Shown piece after piece: positions 50,522 to 60,037 of a stretch of DNA of 64,000 nucleotides (position 1 is the stretch's first letter; the number at the start of each line of letters is the position of its first letter). The notes under the pieces were generated by a model. That model did no database searches. It worked only from the letters and a program-made list of their open reading frames with translations, and was not told the origin of the DNA. The stretch comes from Hirschia baltica ATCC 49814 (lineage in GTDB: Bacteria; Pseudomonadota; Alphaproteobacteria; Caulobacterales; Hyphomonadaceae), in the NCBI RefSeq assembly GCF_000023785.1, contig NC_012982.1, positions 2,790,001-2,854,000 of the forward strand, in the 5' to 3' direction. The position numbers were made by a program, and so were the translations under genes.

Positions 50522-53500
50522 ATGTTTTGGAAATCACCCCGTAGAGTTGCAAACTGTTTTGCAACTTGCGCTGTTGGTTTATTTCTACTTTCGACGCCTT
50601 TAGCGCAAGCGCAAGATACTCATACCGTATATTCATTTAACATCGACGCCCAAACATTGGGGACGGCGCTCGATGGAATTGTGGAAAAAACAGGTGCTCA
50701 ACTTTTTTATCCAAATGAGTTGTCCAGTGTTCAGAATAGTCAAGCAGTCATTGGAAGCTATACACTTGATGAAGCGCTAAAATTATTGCTTGAAGGCACA
50801 AATTACAAACGCGGCGTCACGCAGAGCGGTGTCATTTATGTCCTGAACGCCCCTAAAGAGAGCCAAGCATCAAACGTGCAGCCTGCCCCTCTTTCGTCCC
50901 AACTATCTCCACAAACTATTCCTACTCCAAACTATAGTGAAGAAGAAGTTCCACCCACCATCACGACACTCGAAACAGTAACAGTTACGCGATATCGCCA
51001 GTCGTTAGAAAAAGCACTTTACAATAAACGCCAAGCCATAAGCCAGCTTGAATCAATTATTGCCGAAGACATGGGAAAATTTCCTGACTCAAATCTCGCA
51101 GAGTCAATTCAAAGGGTCCCTGGCGTCGCAATCTCAAGAGAAGGCGGAGAAGGTCGTCAAATAACCTTACGTGGACTGGGCCCCTCTTTCACTCGGACAA
51201 CTTTGAACGGGATGGAAGTGCCTGCTAGCACGGATGGACTGGACTCAAGCGGAGGTCTAAACACTGGGCGCGCGTTTGACTTTAATGTTTTTGCCTCTGA
51301 CCTTTTCAGCCGTGTTGATGTACACAAAACCACTTCAGCCAGCATGGAAGAAGGCGGCATAGCAGGAACAGTTGCTCTTTTTTCTCCAAAACCGATGGAC
51401 AACCACCCCAGCAATTTAGTGATCGCCTCAAATGCACGCTACAATAATTTGACAGGGCAAATTGATCCTAGCTTATTTGGGTTATGGAATGGCACTTATA
51501 AAGACGACAAGCTTGGGTTTCTTCTTTCTGCCTCATACTCAGATAGATCTGTCCGCCAAGAGGGGTTTGGTACGGTCAGATGGACCACCCCTATTATTGA
51601 TGGTAGTGGCCCCTTCCCCTCAGAACAAGATGTTGAGGTGATCGGCACACCAAGTGTATCAGACTGCGCAGACAGCTCAGAAACAATTGTCTCTCCTATC
51701 AATTGTCTTTGGTTTCCGAGGCTTCCGCGCCCGGATTTTTTCGGCAATTCTCAAACACGCTCAGGCCTTACAGGAAGTTTCCAATATCATCCTAATGACC
51801 AAACAAAACTAACAATTGACACCTTGATGTCGTCCTTGATTAACAGACGCAATAATTACAATTTTTTTGAATTTTTCCTGTCGTCTTTCAATGAAGTTCA
51901 GCCTACCTCAATTCAGATTGCCGACAATGGTAAGCAAGTTGAAGCTGCCAGCTTTGACAATGTAGAATCCTTTGTCGAAAGCCGAAAACAAGATTCTGAT
52001 ACTGAATTCTTCCAGCTGGTTGCAAATATTCAGCATCGTTTTACCGACAGTCTTTCAATTGATGCGCTAATTGGATCAGCAACATCAAATTCTCACCGCG
52101 AAGAATACCGCTATTACATGCGGTCTATTCCGCATAGTTATAGCTTTGACTTTTCAGACAATGCGAATGTTCCCGACGTAAGTTATGGCTATGATTTCAA
52201 TGATGCATCCAATTTTTCACTTATAGATGGCCGTCTAAGCTCAAGCGATGTTCTTCGCAACAACACAACTGCGCGTATTGATGCGACACTTGATCTGGAC
52301 ATTCTTCGTATAAAGTCGGGACTATCATACAATAAACGTACAACTGAATACCAAGTCGCTTATATCTCTGACTTCCCTGATCAGGACTCTGCAAGCGGAT
52401 TTACGCAAGCATTTCCCTATAACCGCTACGGCTTTAAATTTGACGGTCCGCTCTTTCCGTTCACTGTCGCTAATATTGATAAAATCAATGCAGTTCTCCT
52501 GACCTCACCTTTTGTCAAAAATTATGCCCAAAGCTGGCAAACTCACGAAAATACGCTTGCCGCGTTTCTCGAATTACAAGCCGCCCTTGATTTGAATGGA
52601 ATGCCATTGCGTGTAAATTCCGGCGCGAGAATTGTCGAAACACGCGTTAAGTCTGAAGGCTTCACACAAAGTCAACAAGTCATGTCTCGCAACAGTTACA
52701 CCAACCTTCTACCATCAGCGAGTTTATCTCTAGATACATCAGATAATTGGACATTACGTGCATCTTACGCGCGAAACATGACACGTCCCAGCTTCAATTT
52801 TTTAAACCCTGGAAACCCTGCTTTTGGCTATAACACAGGCACTGTAGTTACCGGAAACCCCTATTTATTGCCTAGCATTTCAGCCGACATTGATTTTTCT
52901 GTTGAGTGGTATCCAGGCAGCGAATCTTTAGTTTCATTCAATATATTCAATAAGGAAATCAAATCACTGATAGAAATCAGTGAATCTAGGCAACTCATTG
53001 ACCCCATCTATTATTCAACGATTGAAGCCGACCCAGAATATGATCCGAATGTAACTGTCGATTTTAGAACTGTTCCCTATTTGCATATTACGCCGTCCAA
53101 TGAAGAGGGGGGAACATTGCGTGGAATAGAAGTCATATATCAGCAACCATTTTCGATTTTACCATCTCCTTTTGACAATTTTGGCGCGACTGCAAATTAC
53201 ACCTATGTCAAAGCTGACAATAAAATCACTGGCCTGTCTGAAAACTCTTATAATTTCACGCTGTATTATGAAGAGCCACAGTTTGGCGGTCGTATTTCAA
53301 TCAATACACGAGATGATTATATCATCCGCCTGCCAGGAGAGAACGGCAATCTAGCTGAAGGTAAGAATGGGCAAACTCAAGTCGACGTGTCGGCATTCTA
53401 CAACCTAAATGACAAACTCAAACTGACATTTGAAATCGTCAATCTGACAGACGAATACGAGCGTATTTACGGGACAGGTGACGGCACGCTCAACCTTCCT

Positions 53501-53557
53501 CGAGAATATAACCATACTGGCGCGCAATACCTATTAGGTCTGCGCATTATTTTGTAG
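50522..53557 (+). CDS. TonB-dependent receptor with STN domain (transducer type, FecA-like)
   Basis: A 1011-residue receptor. Signal peptide ends in PLAQAQ; the secretin/TonB N-terminal (STN) domain covers about 37-110 (FNIDAQTLGTALDGIVEKTG, LDEALKLLLEGTNY). A Pro/Ser-rich linker, TonB-box region LETVTVTRYRQSLEKAL, plug (IIAEDMGKFPDSNLAESIQ, REGGEGRQITLRG) and barrel follow, ending LLGLRIIL. The STN domain contacts FecR in the periplasm, so this receptor both imports and signals. It starts 8 bases after the leader ORF and is followed, after 8 bases, by an esterase and then a pectin methylesterase, so pectin fragments are the likely ligand. Paralogous to the receptor at 45748-48471, which lacks STN. 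Confidence 0.94.
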   Translation: MFWKSPRRVANCFATCAVGLFLLSTPLAQAQDTHTVYSFNIDAQTLGTALDGIVEKTGAQLFYPNELSSVQNSQAVIGSYTLDEALKLLLEGTNYKRGVTQSGVIYVLNAPKESQASNVQPAPLSSQLSPQTIPTPNYSEEEVPPTITTLETVTVTRYRQSLEKALYNKRQAISQLESIIAEDMGKFPDSNLAESIQRVPGVAISREGGEGRQITLRGLGPSFTRTTLNGMEVPASTDGLDSSGGLNTGRAFDFNVFASDLFSRVDVHKTTSASMEEGGIAGTVALFSPKPMDNHPSNLVIASNARYNNLTGQIDPSLFGLWNGTYKDDKLGFLLSASYSDRSVRQEGFGTVRWTTPIIDGSGPFPSEQDVEVIGTPSVSDCADSSETIVSPINCLWFPRLPRPDFFGNSQTRSGLTGSFQYHPNDQTKLTIDTLMSSLINRRNNYNFFEFFLSSFNEVQPTSIQIADNGKQVEAASFDNVESFVESRKQDSDTEFFQLVANIQHRFTDSLSIDALIGSATSNSHREEYRYYMRSIPHSYSFDFSDNANVPDVSYGYDFNDASNFSLIDGRLSSSDVLRNNTTARIDATLDLDILRIKSGLSYNKRTTEYQVAYISDFPDQDSASGFTQAFPYNRYGFKFDGPLFPFTVANIDKINAVLLTSPFVKNYAQSWQTHENTLAAFLELQAALDLNGMPLRVNSGARIVETRVKSEGFTQSQQVMSRNSYTNLLPSASLSLDTSDNWTLRASYARNMTRPSFNFLNPGNPAFGYNTGTVVTGNPYLLPSISADIDFSVEWYPGSESLVSFNIFNKEIKSLIEISESRQLIDPIYYSTIEADPEYDPNVTVDFRTVPYLHITPSNEEGGTLRGIEVIYQQPFSILPSPFDNFGATANYTYVKADNKITGLSENSYNFTLYYEEPQFGGRISINTRDDYIIRLPGENGNLAEGKNGQTQVDVSAFYNLNDKLKLTFEIVNLTDEYERIYGTGDGTLNLPREYNHTGAQYLLGLRIIL

Positions 53558-53565
53558 GGATAAAA

Positions 53566-54591
53566 ATGAAACAAATTCAATTTATTAAGATTGCTTGCAT
53601 GCTAACAAGCATGACCATACTGCCCTTTTCAGCATTAGCTGAAAACAACATTTTACTAGTTGATGATGGCTATACCGTTTCGCAAAGGTACGAGAAAAAC
53701 AAGGAAAAATACCCAGAAATAGAGTGGCCCATTCTCTCCTTCCAGCCCGGACAGACAATACAATTCGACCTTGCTTACAAACAGACAGATCAACGCACGC
53801 TTCATGCCGACATATTCCGCCCGTCATCTGAAATAAATAATGGCGGCGCACTGCTACTTGTCCATGGCGGCGGATGGCGCTCTGGTAACAAGTCCCACTT
53901 TTACGCATTGGCAAACCTGCTGTCTGCTCGAGGTTATACAGTTATTTTACCAGAATATCGTCTATCCATAGAAACACCATATCCGGCGGGACTTCTTGAT
54001 ATCAATGATGCCATTCATTGGGCAAAACAAAATTGTGCTCAATTGGGTTTTAATGCCGATAAAATGGCTATTGGTGGTGCCTCATCCGGTGGTCACATGG
54101 CCTCTCTCATCGCGTACACATCAAACAGCGACATCTACAAATCAAAACCTGACTTGGATACGAGTTTGGTAGGTCTGATAGATCTGGATGGTGTGCTCGA
54201 CTTAACCGACCCATTAGCCATTAAATACGAAAACCGTATGAAAGAAAAATCTGGCCTTGGCCTCTGGTTTGGCGGCTCAATGGAGAACAAACTCACAGAA
54301 TGGACACAGGCCAGCCCCCTAGAACACATAGATGCAAACTCCCCTCCAACCTTGATCATTAGTAGCGGACAAACGCGCTTCACGACCGGTCACCAGAAAG
54401 TGCAAGAAAAGTTGGATAAGCTAGATATTGCAAATGACTTTTCAAGCTATGACGACATCCTACATACATTTTGGCTATTCGAGCCTTATGCATCTGATGT
54501 CGCTAAAAAAATAGACCAGTTTCTAATCCAGAATACCTCCATTAATTCCCCTAAATCACCAGCCTTCCAATCCGACATTCGCGGAGAATAA
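53566..54591 (+). CDS. Secreted alpha/beta-hydrolase (carboxylesterase, BD-FAE/lipase type)
   Basis: A 341-residue exported esterase. Signal peptide ends ALAENN. The oxyanion motif LLVHGGGWRSGNK near residue 105 and nucleophile elbow IGGASSGGHMASL near 170 mark a hormone-sensitive-lipase/BD-FAE-like fold; the catalytic His is probably in DDILHTFW near the C-terminus, and an Asp lies in LIDLDGVLDLT or further on. In a pectin operon, removal of acetyl or feruloyl esters from pectin is a sensible role. It sits 8 bases after the receptor and 4 bases before the pectin methylesterase, so all three are one transcript. Confidence 0.87.
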   Translation: MKQIQFIKIACMLTSMTILPFSALAENNILLVDDGYTVSQRYEKNKEKYPEIEWPILSFQPGQTIQFDLAYKQTDQRTLHADIFRPSSEINNGGALLLVHGGGWRSGNKSHFYALANLLSARGYTVILPEYRLSIETPYPAGLLDINDAIHWAKQNCAQLGFNADKMAIGGASSGGHMASLIAYTSNSDIYKSKPDLDTSLVGLIDLDGVLDLTDPLAIKYENRMKEKSGLGLWFGGSMENKLTEWTQASPLEHIDANSPPTLIISSGQTRFTTGHQKVQEKLDKLDIANDFSSYDDILHTFWLFEPYASDVAKKIDQFLIQNTSINSPKSPAFQSDIRGE

Positions 54592-54595
54592 CCTC

Positions 54596-55738
54596 ATGCC
54601 AACATCTCGTCTTTTAGCTAGTTTCCCTCTTGTTGGAGCCCTGCTCGCTGCCTGCCAATCTACAAATTTACCTGAGGCCCAATCACTTGAGTTTTCGGTG
54701 CAGGAAACTTGCGAAGCGACACCCAACTGTTTCACAAATATTCAAGACGCACTGAACGCCGCATCAGCACTAAATAGCTCTGATTGGAAGACAGTGTCTG
54801 TCGCCGCGGGTGATTACTACGAAAAACTCACCATTCGAGATGCTAAAACCCGTTTAATTGGTGAAGGTATCGAAACTACACGCATTCATTACGATGCAGT
54901 TGCGGAGACCGCTGGGAAATTCCATCGCCAAAACTGGGGAACCGCAGGATCTGCTACTATAACTGTCGATGCAGAAGACGTGCACATTGAAGGTTTCAAA
55001 ATTGAAAATACATTTGATTACATATCCAATGACAAATTGGACAATGATGACCCAAAACGCATATCAAACTCTCAGGCCGCCGCCCTATTGCTCGATATCC
55101 ACAGTGACAAAGTCTATTTGAACAAAGTCACTCTGGAAGGCTATCAAGATACAGTCTTTGCCAACGGAAAACGAGCCTTCATATCAAATAGCTTTATTTC
55201 CGGAAATGTTGATTTTATCTTCGGCAATGGTCAATTGTTGATTGAAGACAGTGAAATTCAATCGCGCCGACGAGGCCAAGATTTTGAAGCTGGAGAAGTG
55301 CAATCATTTATCGCTGCTCCCTCAACTCAAATTTCAGATCGAATGGGAATTGTATTTCATACCTGCCGTCTAACACCAGAAGAAGGCTTGCCAAACCACT
55401 CGATCACCCTTGGGCGTCCTTGGCACCCTACTACCCGCTTCCCTGATGGGCGATATGCTGACCCCAATGCGATTGGCCAAGCCATTTATATCAACACGTT
55501 TATGGATTCTCATATTCATCCAGACCATTGGTCAACTATGAATGGAACCGCCAGAAATGGTGAGAAGACAGACGTCTTCCACCCTGAAGACTCAAGGTTT
55601 CACGAAGTAGGTTCTTATGGCCCTGGCGCAAAAACGTCTTTTAAAGGCACAAGCTATACCGACTTTCCAGACATGGCCGAAATCAATACAATCATGTTCG
55701 ATGACTGGAACGAGTTTAAAAATAGGTTAGACGAATAA
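54596..55738 (+). CDS. Pectin methylesterase (carbohydrate esterase family 8) lipoprotein
   Basis: A 380-residue lipoprotein (LLAACQ lipobox near residue 20) with the right-handed parallel beta-helix of CE8. The conserved PME residues are all visible: GYQDTVF with Gln184/Asp185, GNVDFIFG with nucleophile Asp206, and LGRPW with Arg274; the spacings match those of Erwinia PemA. It demethylates homogalacturonan to pectate and methanol, probably at the outer membrane, acting on short methylated oligomers. Last gene of the STN-receptor operon. No polygalacturonase or pectate lyase is in the window, so depolymerisation must be encoded elsewhere. Confidence 0.94.
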   Translation: MPTSRLLASFPLVGALLAACQSTNLPEAQSLEFSVQETCEATPNCFTNIQDALNAASALNSSDWKTVSVAAGDYYEKLTIRDAKTRLIGEGIETTRIHYDAVAETAGKFHRQNWGTAGSATITVDAEDVHIEGFKIENTFDYISNDKLDNDDPKRISNSQAAALLLDIHSDKVYLNKVTLEGYQDTVFANGKRAFISNSFISGNVDFIFGNGQLLIEDSEIQSRRRGQDFEAGEVQSFIAAPSTQISDRMGIVFHTCRLTPEEGLPNHSITLGRPWHPTTRFPDGRYADPNAIGQAIYINTFMDSHIHPDHWSTMNGTARNGEKTDVFHPEDSRFHEVGSYGPGAKTSFKGTSYTDFPDMAEINTIMFDDWNEFKNRLDE

Positions 55739-55751
55739 GCCAATTGCTACT

Positions 55752-55785
55752 GCATGCTCGGAAAAGAATTGGTTTCCGAGCATGC
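55752..55785. terminator. Shared hairpin between the convergent pectin and amidohydrolase operons
   Basis: GCATGCTCGGAAA (55752-55764) and TTTCCGAGCATGC (55773-55785) form a perfect 13-bp stem with an 8-base loop. There is no long T-run on either strand, but position between two stops supports a bidirectional terminator. Confidence 0.65.
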
Positions 55786-55830
55786 TCAAAAGCATTTTAG
55801 CTAAATCCTTCAATTTCGATTTTCTATTAT

Positions 55831-57213
55831 TTAGTCCTGCTGAAGATTTTGGGTCCGGCTAAAATACTTTTTGGTTTCTCTTAGAACATGCGGTGATAAC
55901 AGAACTGCCGACACCACTGTAGGAACAGCCATTAAAGCAAAACTAATGTCAATAAAGTTCAAAATTGCACCTAGAGAAGATATAGAACCAACAAACACTG
56001 TCACAACATAGAATATTGAATAGGCTTTACCCCCAGATTCACCAAACACGAATTTTGCACATTTCGTTCCAAAGTAAGAATAAGAAAATAGAGATGAAAT
56101 ACCAAAAGCTAAGACACACAGAAATAACAATCCTTTCCCAAACCCTGGGTAGGCTTGCTCGAATGCCATTGCTGTCAGCGTGACACCGCCATTTCCAGCC
56201 TCTTGCCAAACACCGCTAATCAAAATGGCAAGTGCGGTCATCGTACAGACAATCAATGTATCAATGACAGGTCCAAGCATCGCCACAAGACCTTCATGTA
56301 CTGGTTCATTGGTTTTGGCATCACCATGTGCCATTGGTGCCGTTCCTAATCCAGCCTCATTTGAAAACGCTGCACGTCGAACTCCAAGCACAAGCAAGCC
56401 ACCTAATGCACTTCCAAATACCATATCACCTTTATAAAATTGAGGTGCAAATGCGTCGGTAAAGATGAGCGCAAAATAAGTCGGAACTACATCAAAATTG
56501 ATGACAATAACCCCGATCGCAAGAGCCACATAAAGCGCAACCATAAACGGCACAATAAGCGATGTAACTTCACTCACCCGCTTCAATCCGCCCAAAATCA
56601 CTATCCCCGTGGCAATCGCCAAAGTGATACCCAATCCCGCGCTAACCCAGAGATCGTTTTCTATTCCCATGGGAATTGCAACCAAGTCATTCGCGGCTTG
56701 AACAAGCTGATTAGCGCTAAATAACGGCAGACAACCAGCCATACCAGCGAAGCAGAACCACCACGCCAAAAATTTCCATTTTTGTCCGAGTCCATTGATT
56801 ATGACATACATTGGACCACCGCTAGCCTGCCCAGAACTATCAACGGTGCGAAACATAACGGCTAATGTACAAGTGAAATACTTTGTTGCCATCCCGATAA
56901 TCGCAGACACCCACATCCAGAAAACAATACCAGGACCTCCCAGCTCAATGGCCACGGCAACGCCAGCTATGTTTCCCATGCCTATCGAAGCAGCTAGCGC
57001 AACCGACAGAGCTTTAAAGTGAGATACCGCTCCAGTATCAGATGTTTTATCATGCTTCCCAGACAGAACAGATAAAGCGAGACCAAAATGACGAAAGGGA
57101 AGCAAACGCGAATAAATGAAAAAATACAAGCCCGCCCCCGTCACCAAAATGACGAGTGGCCAACCCCATAACCAACCGGCTAGATCTCCTAAAAATTTAT
57201 CGAGAAAATTCAA
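55831..57213 (-). CDS. Sodium:alanine (AGCS) symporter
   Basis: A polytopic symporter of about 460 residues of the alanine/glycine:cation symporter family. Signature segments are ALAASIGMGNIAGVAVAI (the GxGNIAG motif), FWMWVSAIIGMATKYF, GGPMYVI, RRAAFSNEAGLGTAPMAH (AFSxExGLG motif) and the C-terminal half with SLGAILNFIDISFALMA. It imports small neutral amino acids with sodium. The start is uncertain: GTG at 57222 overlaps GGAG, while TTG at 57213 is 8 bases after it and is used here. It ends the leftward amidohydrolase operon, which suggests uptake of an amino acid released in the periplasm. Confidence 0.9.
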   Translation of the reverse strand: MNFLDKFLGDLAGWLWGWPLVILVTGAGLYFFIYSRLLPFRHFGLALSVLSGKHDKTSDTGAVSHFKALSVALAASIGMGNIAGVAVAIELGGPGIVFWMWVSAIIGMATKYFTCTLAVMFRTVDSSGQASGGPMYVIINGLGQKWKFLAWWFCFAGMAGCLPLFSANQLVQAANDLVAIPMGIENDLWVSAGLGITLAIATGIVILGGLKRVSEVTSLIVPFMVALYVALAIGVIVINFDVVPTYFALIFTDAFAPQFYKGDMVFGSALGGLLVLGVRRAAFSNEAGLGTAPMAHGDAKTNEPVHEGLVAMLGPVIDTLIVCTMTALAILISGVWQEAGNGGVTLTAMAFEQAYPGFGKGLLFLCVLAFGISSLFSYSYFGTKCAKFVFGESGGKAYSIFYVVTVFVGSISSLGAILNFIDISFALMAVPTVVSAVLLSPHVLRETKKYFSRTQNLQQD

Positions 57214-57277
57214 AACGTACACTCCGATTGTTCGAGATCAAGCCAACAATAACCCGATAAATTCATAGGGCCTAAAT

Positions 57278-58216
57278 TTAATTCATGATTGTTAACTGAT
57301 GTTCCGCTGTCAAATACGCCCATATATCCCAATATGGCGTTGCGAGAATAGCGTCATACACTTTTGCTGCTTCTTCGGGACGCCCCTGAAACAACATCCA
57401 ATTTGCGACACCATTGGCAAGCGTTATGTCTTTGGCTGACCAATTGGATGCATCCGCTTCTAGGTCTATAACTTCTGCCGCAGTCCGTAGTCCCTTATAC
57501 AACATCACTCGGTCATAATATGGATAAGAAGCGTCTGCTCCGGTATCAGCAGGAACATTCTCAAGTACTTTCTCTGCCGCTTCTACGTTTCCTGCCAAGT
57601 TATAAACCGTGTAGAGCCAATCAACGACGCCCAGCACCTCATTGTCATTCGAAGATGTCGCTAAACTATCTCTAAATGCGCTTGCAGACGCTTCATAATT
57701 TTCAAGCAATAGCTCGGCAATTCCCAAGTGATAGCCAATCCAATGTCTATACGTCCCATTTTCATGGCCATTTTTAAACTCGATTGCATCCGCGTCTAAT
57801 GCATTATTGAGAGAATTGGCCAAAACTAAATCCGCACGCGCTGCCTCGACTTGTCGAGTGGTCAAATAACGGTGCGCCCGATGCCGCAATAGCTTAAAGG
57901 ATTCTGGATATATCTTCAGTCCTTCAGAATAAGCAGCGATTGCATCTTGATATTGCTTATTGGCAGCCAAAAGCTTCCCAAGCTTCATAAAGTCATCTTC
58001 AGATAGCGAATCCTGTTCTTTAATCTTTAGAATTTTCCCTTCATTTTCTTCTTTTTGAGTTTCAGAGACAACCCTTCTCAAAAGAGGCTCTCCAGTAAAT
58101 GAAGTCGCTTCCGTTATCTGTCCACCAGGCTCTTCAACCTCCGAAGGAGGTAGCTTTTCACATGCGGCAACTATAGAAAATGCGAGTATAGTTACAACCA
58201 TATTAGCTTTTATCAT
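57278..58216 (-). CDS. TPR-repeat lipoprotein
   Basis: A 312-residue lipoprotein (lipobox IVAAC near residue 19) with tetratricopeptide repeats: one clear pair near 80-150 (KLGKLLAANKQYQDAIAAYSEGLKIYP, split here as motif only) and weaker repeats towards the C-terminus (WMLFQGRPEEAAKVYDAIL). TPR lipoproteins usually hold proteins together at the periplasmic face of a membrane. It lies 35 bases after an amidohydrolase gene and 55 before the symporter on the same strand, so it may scaffold or localise the amidohydrolases. No strong ribosome site is visible. Function is inferred only. Confidence 0.8.
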   Translation of the reverse strand: MIKANMVVTILAFSIVAACEKLPPSEVEEPGGQITEATSFTGEPLLRRVVSETQKEENEGKILKIKEQDSLSEDDFMKLGKLLAANKQYQDAIAAYSEGLKIYPESFKLLRHRAHRYLTTRQVEAARADLVLANSLNNALDADAIEFKNGHENGTYRHWIGYHLGIAELLLENYEASASAFRDSLATSSNDNEVLGVVDWLYTVYNLAGNVEAAEKVLENVPADTGADASYPYYDRVMLYKGLRTAAEVIDLEADASNWSAKDITLANGVANWMLFQGRPEEAAKVYDAILATPYWDIWAYLTAEHQLTIMN

Positions 58217-58251
58217 AATACAATAAGCTTTCTATTAGAGACATTTAGGCT

Positions 58252-60033
58252 TTAAAAAAATTCGACACTGTCGAGCTCTAGCCAGAATTCAGAATTGGCT
58301 TCACCTTGACGGCCGAATGCGATTGCAGAGAGCTTGGATGTGTCAATTTCAACATTGTCATCGGGTTTGAAGTCCGAAAACAAAAACTCGACAGTTTTCC
58401 AATTTTTGTTGGCCTTAAAAGAAGCCAATGCCGCGCCTGATACCGAAGACAGTCGAGCATCAAATCGCCCATCTCCACGAACCTCAAATCGAACTCCTTT
58501 CATAGAAGTCGCATCAAGGGGAGCAAACGCTTCAGGTGAGAATGGTAGTAATACGTATGCAAAGGGTTGCTTCTTATGCGCAAACTCACCAGAGAAGTGC
58601 AGTGCGCTCCCACCTGTTTCACGCTCAATTGTGCCAAAAGATACTTGTGAGCGAGGGAAGTTCTTGTCGCGCAACAAAAGTCTAGCAGCATCATAAGCTG
58701 TAAGAGAGTCTTCGCCTTCAAAATCGTCAATCTTCTTCTTAGCTTTCACAGAAAGTGGCTGTCCTGAACCTTGAGGCTTCACCAATTTTCCCGATTTTAC
58801 CAACGCCACGCCATCGACATAGACTTGATCGGTTTTTCGAATATCAGAAACACTCTCCCAAGGGCGACCATTCACAAGAATAAAGTCTGCACGCATGCCC
58901 TCTTCAATCGCACCGCGATCATTTCCGACACCAAGCGCCTGCGCCCCATGGAGAGTAGCCGCTATTAACGCTTCTGAGGGAGACATACCGAAATCAACAA
59001 AGAGTTCTAACTCTCTCAAGTCAGCTTCACCAAAATATGTTGAGTCAATCCCCTGATCAGTTCCGAGTGCAACTGGAATACCCTCTTGATTAAAACGGTA
59101 AAGATTAGCCCGAGAAAAAGCCTGACGCTTTTGCATTATTTCAACAGTGCGGGGATTTGTAATTTTCGCCATTTTGTCAGCGCGAAGCTCATATACAACT
59201 AAGGTAGGCGCGTAAAAAACTTCCTTATCAAGCAATAATTCAATCAAGTCTTCATCTGTAACATCGTCTTGAACAGCATGAACAATCGCTGAAACTCCTG
59301 CCTTAGCCGCTAGCTTCGCCCCGTTCACAGAAACTGTGTGCGTGAAAGTTGGCAATCCATTTTCATTGGCAACACCAACAATTGCTTCAAGAGCATTTGC
59401 ATTTATGCTCGACTGATTGACACCATACCCATATCGCCAACCATCCGCGAACACCTTTATTGCATCAGGTTTATAACGCATTATCTTACGGGTCGCTTCT
59501 TCAGCGTCTTCTTTCCCGTAGACGGAAGCGGTCATGTTGGAATCACCCCACTCCAAACCATGACCGTATGGCACCCCCATCCTCGCAGTGAAAAACACAT
59601 GAGGCGACATAATAGTCTCATGAAAGGCACGCTTAACCTGAAACGCTTCTGGAGATGTATGGAAGTCCGTAACTGTCGTTACACCAGCCAATAATAGATC
59701 GCTCGCAATGGATGCACGGTCTGCACCGTCCATATTTGTCCAATGTGTATGGATATCGATCAAACCGGGCAATAAAGCTTTGCCTTCTGCTTCAACGACC
59801 TGATCAGCTTTATCTTTATCAATTTGATCTTTTACAGATACGAACCGCCCGTCTTTCACCAAAACATCTTTTTGGGATGCCGAGCCTGATCGCACATCGA
59901 AGACCAGAGCATCATTGATCAAAAGCGTATCAGCAGCAGCTGGAGGAACCGAAAGCGAAGACAAAATACAGAATAGACCAGCCTGCCACATCGCTTTCTT
60001 GACGCCGCCACTTGGCACTTTGCGCTTCTTCAT
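58252..60033 (-). CDS. Secreted amidohydrolase with C-terminal CIA30/CBM11-like domain
   Basis: A 593-residue exported protein. Signal peptide ends PPAAADT. The metal-dependent amidohydrolase domain (about 37-420) has HxH in LIDIHTHWTNMDG, later His residues in PTFTHTVSVNG and AIVHAVQDD, and the catalytic Asp in VALGTDQGIDST. The C-terminal about 160 residues (from KIDDFEGEDSLTAYD) form a beta-sandwich like the CIA30/CBM11 group, with FEVRGDGRFDARL and WKTVEFLFSDFKP. This tail could bind sugar or another protein. Third of three consecutive amidohydrolase genes, 4 bases after the previous one. Acts on an amide, lactam or related bond; the substrate is unknown. Confidence 0.86.
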   Translation of the reverse strand: MKKRKVPSGGVKKAMWQAGLFCILSSLSVPPAAADTLLINDALVFDVRSGSASQKDVLVKDGRFVSVKDQIDKDKADQVVEAEGKALLPGLIDIHTHWTNMDGADRASIASDLLLAGVTTVTDFHTSPEAFQVKRAFHETIMSPHVFFTARMGVPYGHGLEWGDSNMTASVYGKEDAEEATRKIMRYKPDAIKVFADGWRYGYGVNQSSINANALEAIVGVANENGLPTFTHTVSVNGAKLAAKAGVSAIVHAVQDDVTDEDLIELLLDKEVFYAPTLVVYELRADKMAKITNPRTVEIMQKRQAFSRANLYRFNQEGIPVALGTDQGIDSTYFGEADLRELELFVDFGMSPSEALIAATLHGAQALGVGNDRGAIEEGMRADFILVNGRPWESVSDIRKTDQVYVDGVALVKSGKLVKPQGSGQPLSVKAKKKIDDFEGEDSLTAYDAARLLLRDKNFPRSQVSFGTIERETGGSALHFSGEFAHKKQPFAYVLLPFSPEAFAPLDATSMKGVRFEVRGDGRFDARLSSVSGAALASFKANKNWKTVEFLFSDFKPDDNVEIDTSKLSAIAFGRQGEANSEFWLELDSVEFF

Positions 60034-60037
60034 AAGC

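Noticed and set aside
50451-50522. Frameshift joining the leader ORF to the STN receptor
   Set aside because: The receptor has a complete signal peptide from its own ATG at 50522, so the leader is more likely a separate short ORF than a broken N-terminus.
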